A stretch of 64,000 nt of DNA from Melastoma dodecandrum (Eukaryota; Streptophyta; Magnoliopsida; Myrtales; Melastomataceae): NCBI GenBank assembly GCA_029817715.1, contig JARUPY010000290.1, positions 5,890,001 to 5,954,000 on the forward strand. The letters are read 5' to 3'. A model generated the notes under the pieces. It worked only from the letters and a program-made list of their open reading frames with translations. It searched no databases and was not told the origin of the DNA. Below are positions 47,115 to 58,521 of the stretch, piece by piece. Every line of letters starts with the position of its first letter. Position 1 is the first letter of the stretch. A program made the position numbers and the translations under genes.

Positions 47115-48103
47115 ATGGGTCAAAAAAGATGCCCCCCCTCCTCCTCCTACCCCACCCTTTTTGCAACATCTTTCTTTCTTCTCCTTCATCTTCTTCTTAA
47201 GAGCGGTCCCTCCCTCCCTCCCGCACGATGCCACGGCCTTTTGCCAATCACAACTCAACACCCTCGACCTTACCCTTTCAACTCTCTCTCACTCTCAGAA
47301 AACAACACACAAACAGACACCGCTCGCTGTGATAATCTTTGTGGGGGTTGAGGGATGCGCATCACTCTCTTCTTCTCCACACCACCTGAAAACTATGCCC
47401 TTTTACTACAAAAATGTGATTGATGATGATATGCCATTTTCCTCCTACACTTGCATCTCCCCCTCTGCTTTATTGCGACCTCCCAAGTGGGGAATCCAAA
47501 AGCTTCTTTCCCCTCCTCCAACCGATTCTCTCGTTGGTTCTCTGCTTTTGAACCGGCAGTAAAAAGGTCAAGTCCCCCCTCCCCTCCCCTCCCCTTACAA
47601 ACCCACAAAAAAAACCCACCTGTACTTCGGATAGTTCAAGGTTTTTCTCTTCTTCTTCTTCTTTTCCCCTTTTGCTTTTGTGATGGGGCGACGGTTTTGA
47701 TCTGGGTTTTGGGCGATTCCTCTGTTTCTGCTCTTGATTGAATTGATTCTGTTGGATTTGTTTGTTAATCTGTGTAAAAATGATAGTTTAAGTTTAGGGC
47801 TGGGTTCCTTCCTGGACTGCTAAGTGTAAATTGTCAAAACGAAAAGGGTGGGGGGGTCATTTATCCTCCCCCACTGTTCTTTTTGTTGTATTCTTCCTTT
47901 GGTTTTGGAAAGTTGGGACCTTTTCTGGATTCTTGGACTAGTGCCATGTTGTAAAGAAACGGGTTTTCCCGGATTCCCACTCAATTTTGTCACAGAACCC
48001 TCTTACTCAAATGGAACCGGGCGCCCTCTCCTGCATTTACCGCTGAGCTTTTACTCTCGTTGAGAGTTTGTGAAGAAAGTTGGGTGATATTCAGTGCAGA
48101 GAA
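47115..48103 (+). promoter_or_regulatory. Promoter and pyrimidine-rich leader region of the MYB gene
   Basis: CT-rich stretches (47130-47300 and 47565-47600) are typical of plant 5' leaders. Part of it (from 47518) was copied to 51437, which supports its being transcribed or at least gene-linked. The transcription start is not visible. Confidence 0.45.
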
Positions 48104-49384
48104 ATGAATCAGGGAATCGAGGTTTTGTCACCCGCGTCGTACATCCAGAATTCCGGCTGGTTGTTTCAGGAAACAAAGGGGACAAAATGGACTGTGGAAG
48201 AGAATAAGCAGTTCGAGAATGCGCTGGCCGTGTTCGATAAGGACACACCGGACAGGTGGCTGAAGGTCGCTGCAATGATCCCCGGGAAGACGGTCGGGGA
48301 TGTGATTAAGCAGTACAGGGATTTGGAGGAGGATGTGAGTGATATAGAAGCAGGGCTGATCCCGATCAAGAGGCATGGCAATAGTTGCTTCACTCTGGAG
48401 TGGATTGAGGAAGATCAGGGGTACGACGGGTTCAAACAGCTGCTCAATGGTTGTGGGAAGAGAGGAATGTCGACGAGGTCCTCAGAGCACGAAAGAAAGA
48501 AAGGCGTTCCGTGGACCGAAGACGAGCACAGGTACTGGATCTTATTTCAGATCTTCAATTGTTTATATGAATTGTGGGTCATATGGTTTGGTGGTTGTTA
48601 GGTTCTTTGTGTTGTAGGCCTTGAGGTTTGTATTGGGAAAGATGATCAACTCGGTGCCAGTTTATGGGGTTTAGCTGGCAATAGACCGATTAGACATAAT
48701 AAGTACTGACTACTGCATCCATCTGTGTTTTGGACAGAGTTTCATGACTTGTAGTCCACTTATGTGGTGTAATAAATCATGTACTTCTGAATACTCCTGT
48801 AAATTGTGATTGCTTCTTGTTGTTGTTGTTGTAGTAGGGATTCTAATTGAGAAGATTTTGACTTCAGGCTTTTCTTGATGGGTTTGAAGAAGTATGGGAA
48901 AGGCGACTGGAGGAGTATTTCTCGCCATTTCGTGACGAGCCGGACTCCGACTCAGGTAGCCAGCCATGCCCAGAAGTACTTCCTCAGGCAGCACAATGGC
49001 GGTAAGGACAAGAGGAGATCCAGCATACACGATATCACGACCGTTCACATCCCGGACGACTACCTTCCTTCTCCAGAGAAGGCCGGACCGATTTCTCCGG
49101 ACAATTATTCGACTGTCACCAAGTTACCCTCCCAGTCCGGGCCCACAGAGCAGCAGCATGAGGAGATACCCGGTTCGGCCGATCTGTTGCGGGGCTGGAA
49201 TCCTTTGGTGGTAGCGATGGCGTGTGACCCAGCGAATGGAAACCCGGTCAAGGCAGTCCCCAATCGGCTATCTTGTCAATTTCCTAAATTGGAAGAGCAA
49301 CACGTCTTCACCGGGTCGTTTCCAGGGACTCACTTTGACCCCTACGGTCACATCCTCTCGCTGCAATCCCTCCAACACCATTGA
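48104..49384 (+). CDS. DIVARICATA-type MYB transcription factor (two SANT repeats, SHAQKYF class)
   Basis: Two exons, 48104-48531 and 48868-49384, are joined at AG|GT...AG|G and restore [14 protein letters not shown] across the junction. The product is 314 residues. The first SANT/Myb repeat runs from [20 protein letters not shown] to [12 protein letters not shown] (about 27-80). The second begins [10 protein letters not shown] and ends with the hallmark [16 protein letters not shown], followed by the conserved basic [14 protein letters not shown]. Members are nuclear DNA-binding factors acting in flower asymmetry, growth or stress. The ATG at 48104 is chosen because [14 protein letters not shown] follows as in the family; an upstream in-frame ATG at 48080 is less likely. 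A partial, broken copy is at 51.4-51.9 kb. Confidence 0.93.
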
Positions 49385-51436
49385 ACCCCGGCCCCCGCCG
49401 CCAGCCATTATACTTTCACGGTGATGATGCTGTTCTAGCCCTACTTGAAGTCTTAGGAAGCGAAACCCCGGGGAATTGTATGTTTTGTGGGTCTAAGAGT
49501 GCAGCAAAGCCATTGAAGGTCATCTTCTCAGTTCTCTGCACAATGCAGAATTGTTTTTTGCTTGGTAATGGGGGAGCTGTCACTGTGCAGACAAATTGAG
49601 ATTTGTAAGAATCCAGCATTGGAAGGGATGTGGCATCCTCTCTTTCTCTCCTCTCTCTCTCTACACTTTGGATGAATTTTATGAGCAATGAAGGATGATG
49701 ATCTCCTTTATCTTATAAAAAAAACATTGAAGGGGGTCCCCCCCACACCCCCCACCAGCTCTTACAACTATCCCTCCTTGTCCTCTGCTTTGGCCATTTC
49801 TGGGTTTAATTTTTTTTTCCTCTTCCTTCCTATTTTCAGGACAAGTTCAAAGGAAATTTAGGTACATGTCCTCTCAAAAGAACCATGCTTTTTACAGTTG
49901 ATGTAAAGGCAGGAGCAGCTTCATTCGGGTTACTGTCCAAATAAACGCACAAATGATTAGTAGTAGTACTAGCAGTCGTAGGAGCAAAGAGTGGACTGAC
50001 TGAAAATTGTGGGACTGACATGACTTGATTAAAAACAACGCTAAAGAAGACCTCGTATTGGATTCCCCTGCATTTCTTCCTACAAGAATCTAAGAGTTGG
50101 ATTGGTCATGGAATAGTGGGTCTTAATAATACCAAGTTATTCTTCTTCTTCTTCTTACACACACAGAGAGAGAGAGAGAAGGAGAGAGGAGACCCATTAC
50201 TGTCATGCAAAATTCTTTTCTTTTCTTTTTTTGACCTTTGCTTTTCTTGTGAGTAGTAGTCCTGTCCCAACCACTTTACAAGCATTTTTGTTTAGAAAGA
50301 TGAACCATTACTTGAAAAAGAAAAAACAAGAAAAAAGAGAACCAAAAAGGAATGTACAAGCTTTTCTTTTCTTACCACTTGACTAAGATTTTTTTTTTTT
50401 TTTTTTTGAAAACTATATTTTTTTATTTCTATATCTCCGATTAGTGCAATGAGTGCCACAAGTTTGGATTTTGTGATCCCTACAAGTATCCCTATCCCCC
50501 CCCCCCCACTCCACTGAAGAAAACAGAAAACAAATATTTTCTAAATACCCTTCATCCGGAGAAAAATTTCGATACCCTGCATCTCGAATTTTTTAAATTT
50601 CAAGAATTCGGAATCGATATTTCGATATTTGAAATCGGGATTGGAAGTACATTGTTATTAGAACGGTATTTAGTATTGAAATCGGTGTTGGAAAAATAAA
50701 ATTTGATATTTATCAAATACCAAATTTTTAAGGGGCAAACACAATTTGGGCCCCCATTTAAAAATAATAATAGGTCGAATCCATTACTCCCAACAATTAT
50801 ATGTACTTCGCCTGCTTCCGTATTTGCAATATAACACCAATGACATATTAGGTCGATGTTTTTTCGATTTTGTATCTAAAAATAATTTTCTATTTTTTTA
50901 ATAAATTCTGACACAGCATGATCAAGTGTTGATGTAAATTGTGCAACTTAATTGTTCGAAATGTATCGTAGATGTTTACTCTCGTGCTTGAAGGTAATAA
51001 AAATTCAATAATTTGGTAAAATTAAGGTTCATTAACCATAGGAGGGGAGGGAACCATAAAAAAAGATATTGTAAATCAATTATCATTTAATACACAAAAC
51101 AATTCGTTACAGGTGTCAGTGCAAGAGGGCCATTGGGTTCTTTGCATAGCTGGTGCTGCCAATTCAATTCAAACTGAAAAAGAAAAAATAGGGAAGCACC
51201 AGCTTTACAGCCAACGGTTGTTGGAAAGAGGTGGGGGGTCAACGTCACATGTCATCAAGTTGATCGACACGTCCACATAGTTAACCACAATTGTCCATCC
51301 AATTTGATTAAATATATCGCCCCACTTTTGGACTATAGATAATGACTCCTTACTAACAAATAATAGTAATAAAAGAACCCAAAAAACGTCTATTTAATCC
51401 CCCGCGAGTCCCACAACTTAATCACTCCGGTGGCGG
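49385..51436. other. 3' region of the MYB gene and AT-rich intergenic DNA
   Basis: The 3' UTR is probably in 49385-49720. Beyond it are simple repeats: TTC units near 50140-50157, GA units near 50164-50180, a T run near 50390-50407 and a C run near 50497-50506. No gene seen. Confidence 0.55.
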
Positions 51437-51889
51437 CCAACCGATTCTTGCATTGGTTCTCTGCTTTTGAACCGGGAGTCAAGTCGCCCCCTCCTCTCCC
51501 CTTACAAACCGAGAGGAATGTCGACGAGGTCCTCAGAGCACGAAAGAAAGAAAGGCGTTCCGTGGACTTAGAAGACGAGCACAGGTACTGGATCTTATTT
51601 CAGATCTTCAATTGTTTATATGAATTGTGGGTCATATTGTTGGGTGTTCGTTATGTTCTTTGTGTTGTAGGCCTTGAGGTTTGTATTGGGAAAGATGGTC
51701 AACTCGGTGCCTGTTTTTGGGGTTTAGCTGACTACTGCATCATCTATCTGTGTTTTGGACAGAGTTTCATGACTTGTTGTCCACTTATGTGGTGTAATAA
51801 ATCATGTACTTCTGAATACTCCTGTAAGTTGTGATTGCTTCTTGTTGTTGTTGTATGGATTCTAATTGAGAATATTTTGACTTTGACAG
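51437..51889 (+). pseudogene. Partial copy of the MYB gene (leader, exon 1 end, intron)
   Basis: 51437-51510 matches the MYB leader from 47518. It is joined at CTTACAAACC|GAGAGGAATG directly to the end of exon 1 and then the intron, deleting about 0.86 kb. The donor (GCACAG|GTACTGG) and acceptor end (51888-51889 AG) are kept. The coding remnant has a frameshift giving TAG in the GVPWT block. The copy ends exactly at the acceptor, where UGT sequence begins. Confidence 0.88.
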
Positions 51890-52427
51890 GCTTCGAGGAA
51901 CGTATTCACTGTGATGATGCCCCTGGTCTTCCTGAACCTCCTATAGTGGTCAAGGAATTGTTCCACTGTCTCTGGCCGCGGCACTAGGGCTGGAAGCAGC
52001 TTTGCTGGAAAAGGGCAGGCAAATCCGGGAAAAGAAAGCTTCTCAGCAGAGTTGAGGTACATCGTAGAGTTTTTGACACAAGAGGCCGAGCATCGCGGAG
52101 CTGGACGTGAAGAAAATGTTGGAAGAGACCCCGAACGAGTCTGTCACGTCGATCATAGAACGTAGGAGCACACCACCGTCCATAATCGGCGTGGCAGATT
52201 CGTTCGAGGTCCCATCCTGCATTTTTTCACGTCCAGCTCCGCGATACTCGGCCTCTTGTTTTACTGCCAGAAACTCTACGATAACTGCAGCAACTACCTC
52301 AACTCTGATGAGGAGCTTTTTTTTCCCGGATTCGCCTGCATTTTTTTCTAGCAAAGCTGCTTCCAGCCCTAGTGCTGCGGCCAGAAGCAGTGAAACAATT
52401 ACTCAACAACTATAGAAGGTTCAGGAA
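51890..52427. repeat. Inverted repeat of UGT71-like exon fragments
   Basis: The left arm (51929-52153, coding sense minus) reads SFGVSSNIFFTSSSAMLGLL, FPGFACPFPAKLLPALVPRP and EQFLDHYRRFRKTRG. The right arm (52185-52427, coding sense plus) reads VADSFEVPSCIF, then in shifted frames CQKLYDNCSNYLNSDEEL and the counterpart of PAKLLPA. The arms are about 85% alike by eye and separated by about 31 bases. Neither arm can make an enzyme. They are homologous to the fragment at 44.8-45.2 kb. Confidence 0.88.
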
Positions 52428-52439
52428 ACAGTACTGTCA

Positions 52440-55400
52440 CGAGGTTTTGTAATAATAATAATAACAAGGGCTTGGCCAGCTTGCAGGCCTTTGTATTCAT
52501 AACAATAAAAAATTCAATGTATCCGAGTAGTAATGTTACCATTTTACCACCACATGGAATGAGAAGTCATCTCATGCGAAAATACAACGCCCCGGAAAGC
52601 TTAGCTTTTGACAGGAGGGAGACTTTTTTAGCAGCCATCTCCTCCTTGAAGAACAAAAGGATAGAACAAAAACAGAGGAAGAAGAAGCAGAACAAGAAGA
52701 GAGCAGAGACGAAGAAGAAACTAATAGAAAAGGAATCCCGAGTTGGGATGCATCTGTGCTGATTCTGTTGCCTAACGACTTCAGCAGTACATGACTAACC
52801 ACCAGCTCAGCTGCTCCCATTCTTATCTTCTTCACAACGGACTTCGGGCAAGGCCAAGATCATGGGTGGGCTGTGTGGGCTGCGGTTCCCACATCACACT
52901 AATTCTGCAGCCCAACACTTCCCGTCAAAGCAGGCCTCCTTTAAACTTGTTTCGCCTGCAAATTCCTCCTCTTCCTCTGCTTCAATAATTTCATCACTTC
53001 CCGTTAAATCACACTCCTCAAGTTCCTTCCCTTTTAACTGCAACGTTCCCTTTCTGTCTTGTAATCTTGCTACCACCACAGGTCTATCAGAAATAGTTAG
53101 TTTACTTCGCAATGTTATGAATCTCTTTACTTGAACAAGCTTGGTAAGCGGATCCGCTAACTGATCTTCAGAATGAACATGTTGAACAACAAAAGAGCCA
53201 TCTACCACCTTTTCACGAACAAAGTGGTAGTCAATCTCCACATGCTTTGTTCTAGCATGAAGGATCAGATTTGCTGTTAGCTGAATTGAACTTAGATTAT
53301 CACAACATAGGACAGAGGGTTTCTGGAACTCGATCTACAATTCTGTTAACAGTTTTTGAAGCAATAACACCTCAGCTGCACCATTTGCCAGCGCCCTATA
53401 CTCAACCTCCGTGCTGGATTGAGAGACAACTCTATGTTTTTTTATGTCCATGACACCAGATTAGGACCCAGGAAAGTACAGTAAGCCCCTGTGCTTTTTC
53501 TATCATCCGGACAACTCGCCCAGTCCGCGTCCGTAAAGCACGAGATATGGAGAGAATCCCCAGTAGTAAACGTTATGCCATGCGAGCTTGTACCTTTCAA
53601 ATACCGAATAATCCTTTTCACTGCCTTGAGATGTAAATGTGTAGGGTGCTGTAGAATCTGACAAGCTTTGTTCATAGCAAAACTAATATCTGGGCGATAA
53701 TTTGTACAATATTGAAGGGTACCAACTAAACTTCTATATTCTGTAGGATTCTCCAGTATGTCACCTTCATATTTAAATAGTACACTAGAAGATGACATTG
53801 GAGAAGGCATTGGATTACACTCTTGCATACCTGCCCAGTTGATGACATCAGAAATATACTTCTCTTGGCACAAGTGTAGCACCGAATTATGCCTGCTCAC
53901 TTGATAGCCGAGGAAATAGATAAGTTCCCAAGATCCTTAAGAGCAAACTGCGAATTTAACCTTGGAAGCAGGCTAGCTATTTCAACCTGATCAGACCCTG
54001 TCAAAATAATATCATCAACACATACTAGAAGGATAACTATACCAGCTGAAGAATGTCTGTAAAACAGAGAGTTGTCGGACTAAGAGCTCTTGTATCTCCA
54101 CTGTAAGAGGCATCCACTCAATTTCATATACCAGGCTCTTGGGCTCTGTTTGAGGCCATAAAGAGCTTTTTGAAGTTTGCAGACATAAGAGGGAAATTGA
54201 GGATGTGCACAGCCAGGTGGTTGCTCCATGTAAACCGTTTCCTGGAGATCTCCATGAAGAAATGCGTTGTGCACATCAAGCTGTGTCAATTTTCAGTCAT
54301 ATGTCACACTGCTAAGGATATAACAACTTTTATTGTTTGATGATTTACCACTGGACTAAACGTTTATTGCCTTGCACCTTTCAAGTTCCCCATTGGATTT
54401 CAACTTCACCTTGAACACCCACTTACAACCAATAACCTTTTCTGCCCCAGTGAATGGCACAAGCACCCAGGTTTCATTCCTCTGTAATGCAGCAAGTTCA
54501 CTCTCTATAGCTTCCTTCTAGATAGGTACTGATAGTGCTTCAGCCACGGATGTTGGTTCTGTTGGTAGTGGAGGTATAGGGTGTGGGGATAGGGAGGCTG
54601 TAGTAAGTAGGAGTTTAGGCTTAAATATACCTACCTTCGACCGAGTTTGCATAGGATGAATGTTGGTATATATTGGCATCTGCACAGGAGGATTTACCCC
54701 TGCTTTGGTTGGACTTTTCTGGTTAACATCTACTACTTGCTCAGTTGGAGAAGCACGTTGTAGGTTTGAAGGAGAGATAGAAGGATCTTGTAAAGAAGTA
54801 AGACCAGGAAAGGATGAAGTTGGAATTACTGGATTTAAAACAAGTATATGAGCTGAAGAACTAACAGGTGCTGGAAGTAACAGAAGGAAAGATAGATTCC
54901 ATAAAACGAACATCACAAGGAACGTACATTTTATTAGTAGGCCTATCAAAACAGACATACCCTTTATGAAACGAGCTCCTTCCTAAGTAAACACATGGTT
55001 TGGATTGTGGCTCTAGTTTATGAGTATTATAGGGTCTGAGAAGAGGAAAACATTGACATTCAAACACTCGCAGTAAAGAGTAGTCAGGTGTAACACTATA
55101 GAGAGTCTCAAATGGAGTTTTATGATGTAAAGTCCTAGTGGGAAGAACATTTATAACATTCACTGATTCATGAAACGCAAATGGCCAGAAAGATAAGGAA
55201 ACATTAGAGTGATATAACAGGGACAAACCAACTTCCGTAATATGTTGATTTTTCCTTTCAACTCTTCCATTTTATTGAGGTGTGTAGGGACAGGATATTT
55301 GATGAAGTATACCATGTTGTTCAAGGTATTTATGAAGGATTTTATACTCTTCTCCCCAGTATGATCACACCTTCTGTATAGGCTTTTGAAACTGAGTTTG

Positions 55401-57567
55401 TATGAGCTGATGAAATTGAAGGAATGCAGGCATGGCCTGAGATTTAGTGTGAAGAAAGTATATCCAGGTAAATCGGGTTGCATCATCAACAAATAATATG
55501 AAGTATCTAGCTCCAGTGACGGATTGAATAGGAGAAGGACCCCAGATGTCTATATGTATTAATTGGAAAGGCTGTGCAGCTTGAGAGCTAGACAAGGGAA
55601 AAGATTGTCTATGATGTTTACTTTGCACACAGGACTTGCATAGGTCTGAAACAGAGGAAGTAGTACCAATACGAAAAGGAAAAACTCTATGAAGAACATC
55701 TTGATTTGGATGACCTAATCGACAATGCCATGTGTAAGGATCTGCACCACTATACTTGTAAGCAGAATCTGTGGTGAACAAGGCCTTCTAGGATGCTGCT
55801 GTGTGTGAAGAGGCAGTTTGTACAGTCCCTGGTGTATTAGTCCCTGCATGATATTCCGGTTTGTCTTCTTGTCCTTAACAATGAAATAATCATAATGGAA
55901 CTCAATAAAGACATCTTTATCAAGACACAACTTAGATACACTAACGAGATGTTGTGAAAGACTTGGAGTGTGTAGCACTTGATGAAGAGCTAAAGAGTTG
56001 GAATCATACCCTAAAACTGTTTGTCCAACATGAGCAATTTGTAATTGATGTCCATTGCTAACCATCACAGATGACTCACCCTTATATGCAGATGTTGTGG
56101 TAAGGTCATTTAGGACAGGGGTTACATGATGTGTGGCTCCCGAATCCATGAGCCAATCAGAGGAATGAGACAGGTCCTGAGTGTATGAAGATTTCTGTAG
56201 GGTATGGTGTATATCTGGAAGGGGTAAGTGGGCAACTCAGGGTCATAAGGAGAGTAGTGAATGTTAGTGTAATGTGTTTGGGGAGGTATAGAGTGTGTCA
56301 TGCGAAAGTAGCATGTTTGGGCTGTATGTCCTAACTTATAACAGATCTGGCACTTTGGTTTAGGCCGAAATACTGGTCTGTCACACCAGTGTGATGAGGC
56401 TGAAGGTGAAAATGGCCTAGGAGGGGGTCTACCACGTACTCCAGGTTGATAGGGTGAGGGAGGATAGGATGGAGTACGAAAAGAGTTGTTTAAAGGTTGC
56501 TTAGAAGGAATACGAGGGAAGGCAGGTTATGCAGAGAAGGAACTATGAGATGGTTTTCTGGGGTGACGAGGAGGGAAGGGGAATCTCCTTGGCTGAGTTG
56601 TACCTACACCAAAAGTGAGTGAAGAGAATTGAACCTGAGGCAGCACAGATTCAGAGACCTGCCGCTTCTCTAGCCGGATATCGAAGTTGAGCAGTAGTTG
56701 ATGAACTTCTTCAATGGAGGGTTGATCCGGACGACTATAAACAGCTATAACGACAGGGTCGTACTTTGCTGGAAGTCCCCCAAGCAAATACCACACATAG
56801 TCCTTATATCGCACCTTTTCTCCAATGGCACTCAACTGGTCTAAGTACATCTTTACTGTGTTGAGGTATTGCTGGATGGTTTTACCTTCCTTCCGAACCT
56901 GCTGCATCTGCATACGGAGATTAATAGCTCGTGTTGTAGAGTTGGATTCAAACCTCTGGCGAAAGCTCTCCCAGACTGCATGTGAGGAGCCGCAGCACAC
57001 ACCACTTGGTTGAGTGGCTCTGACATAAGAGATGAGAATAGGAAGCTCATTACCGATTTGTCCGTCCTCTGCCAGAGCTTGTACTCTGGATTCACCTCTT
57101 GACACTGCATATCCAGAAACTGCGAAGGAGGCTTAGTTACCCCGTATACAAAATCTTCATATCCTCCCGCAATGATGGCAGCCATGACCTGTCCCTTCCA
57201 TAGGGTGTAGTTTCCATCATCCAGCTTCAAAGTAGTGTTGAAGAAGCCAGTGGAGATCTGGATGGGAGCTGGGATCTGGAAGAGAATTCTATATTTTTTC
57301 GTAATACAATATCCAGTGTACATCAATTTATAAGATCTCAACTACATTAGATTTTAAGATAATCATTACTAACAGAAAAGGAATCCCGAGTTGGGATGCA
57401 TCTGTGCTGATTCTGTTGCCTAACGACTTCAGCAGTACATGACTAACCACCAGCTCAGCTGCTCCCATTCTTATCTTCTTCACAACGGACTTCGGGCAAG
57501 GCCAAGATCATGGGTGGGCTGTGTGGGCTGCGGTTCCCACATCACACTAATTCTGCAGCCCAACACT
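52440..57567 (-). mobile_element. Heavily decayed Ty1/copia element
   Basis: LTR parts at about 52719-52919 and 57368-57567 are nearly identical (one mismatch seen in about 200 bp) and end CAGCCCAACA. The rest of the 5' LTR and the primer site are replaced by unrelated sequence (57290-57367). The coding region on the minus strand shows gag (LWKGQVMAAIIAGGYEDF), a zinc knuckle near 56300-56340 (CQICYKLGHTAQTC), protease MDSGATHHVTPV, pre-integrase WHCRLGHPNQDVL, integrase [30 protein letters not shown] and RNase H TDADWASCPDDRKSTGAYC, broken into many frames. It is related to the element at 31.7-37.1 kb. Confidence 0.9.
52894..57300 (-). pseudogene. Copia gag-pol remnants, many frameshifts
   Basis: Main open pieces are 52894-53241, 53442-53900, 54080-54289, 54861-55226, 55365-55781, 55715-56149, 56527-57105 and 56853-57341. 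The RT active-site piece near 54010 reads CVDDII in place of YVDDII. No function is expected. Confidence 0.9.
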
Positions 57568-58521
57568 CCTCCACCATCACTCAATCATCATATCAAAAGT
57601 CTCACATCCATTATAAAAAAAAATGAAAGGAAAGATGGTATCTAAGTTTTATCTCGATTTTATCTAATTATACTCGAATCCAAAAGCTCAAAAAAGTTGG
57701 ATCCGGATGGATACTACCCAATCCTAATACCAATCTTTTTCTTCCATAACATCCCCAACTTGTCGTTTGTAGCATAGCCTTAAAAAGAAAGGGATAGAAT
57801 TCCATCCATCCATCCAATTTGTAATGATTGATTGATAGAAGTGGGTGGGTGGGTGTATGCAATGTCTTGTAGTCTCTTAACCGAATTCATGGAACTTAGA
57901 CCACTTCAAAAACATGTGATCCCAAACTCCTTTACCCACTCCCCCCCCCCCCCCCCTAATGATATTTCGGGGCCTTCTTTGTTTTCAAATCCTGTGGTCT
58001 CAGCAGTTCCGATGGCTTGAAGGAGGGGCAGGTGCAAGTGGCATGTGCATGTGTTGTATGAACAAACAACAATCTGGTATGGGGTGGGGGTGGACATCTA
58101 TCTGTGTGTGTTTGTTTGTGAGGAGATTGATGGATTGGAGGATGAGAGTAGAGCGTCCATGGACGAAAACACACAAGTGATATGACGTCCGGGGAAAGAA
58201 GTAACTTAGACAAAAGACATGGGGAAACCCCATTTTTGTCGTGTCCGAAAACGATGGCTACTACCACAACTTCTCCCCTTCGGTCGTGTTTGAAACACAA
58301 GACCAAGAGGTTGTGATTTTCATCATCATCTTCCTTCTTAATCGCATTACCAACCGGCAGATTTGACCGGATTCCCATTACTCTCATATTAGGAAATATA
58401 GAATCACCGGACGCTTCCACGTCATCGAAATCCTCCCCCCGGTTGACCCTTTTGAGCCTAGTCAAACAAATCTTCCTCGAAATCCGGCCAAGACGTGGAC
58501 GGACGGACGAACCCCGTCGAC
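57568..58521. other. 3' region of the BAHD gene and intergenic DNA
   Basis: No separate gene. It probably contains the 3' UTR of the minus-strand BAHD gene. A C run is at about 57940-57956. A minus-strand frame up to 58531 overlaps the BAHD 3' end and has no family motif. Confidence 0.55.
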
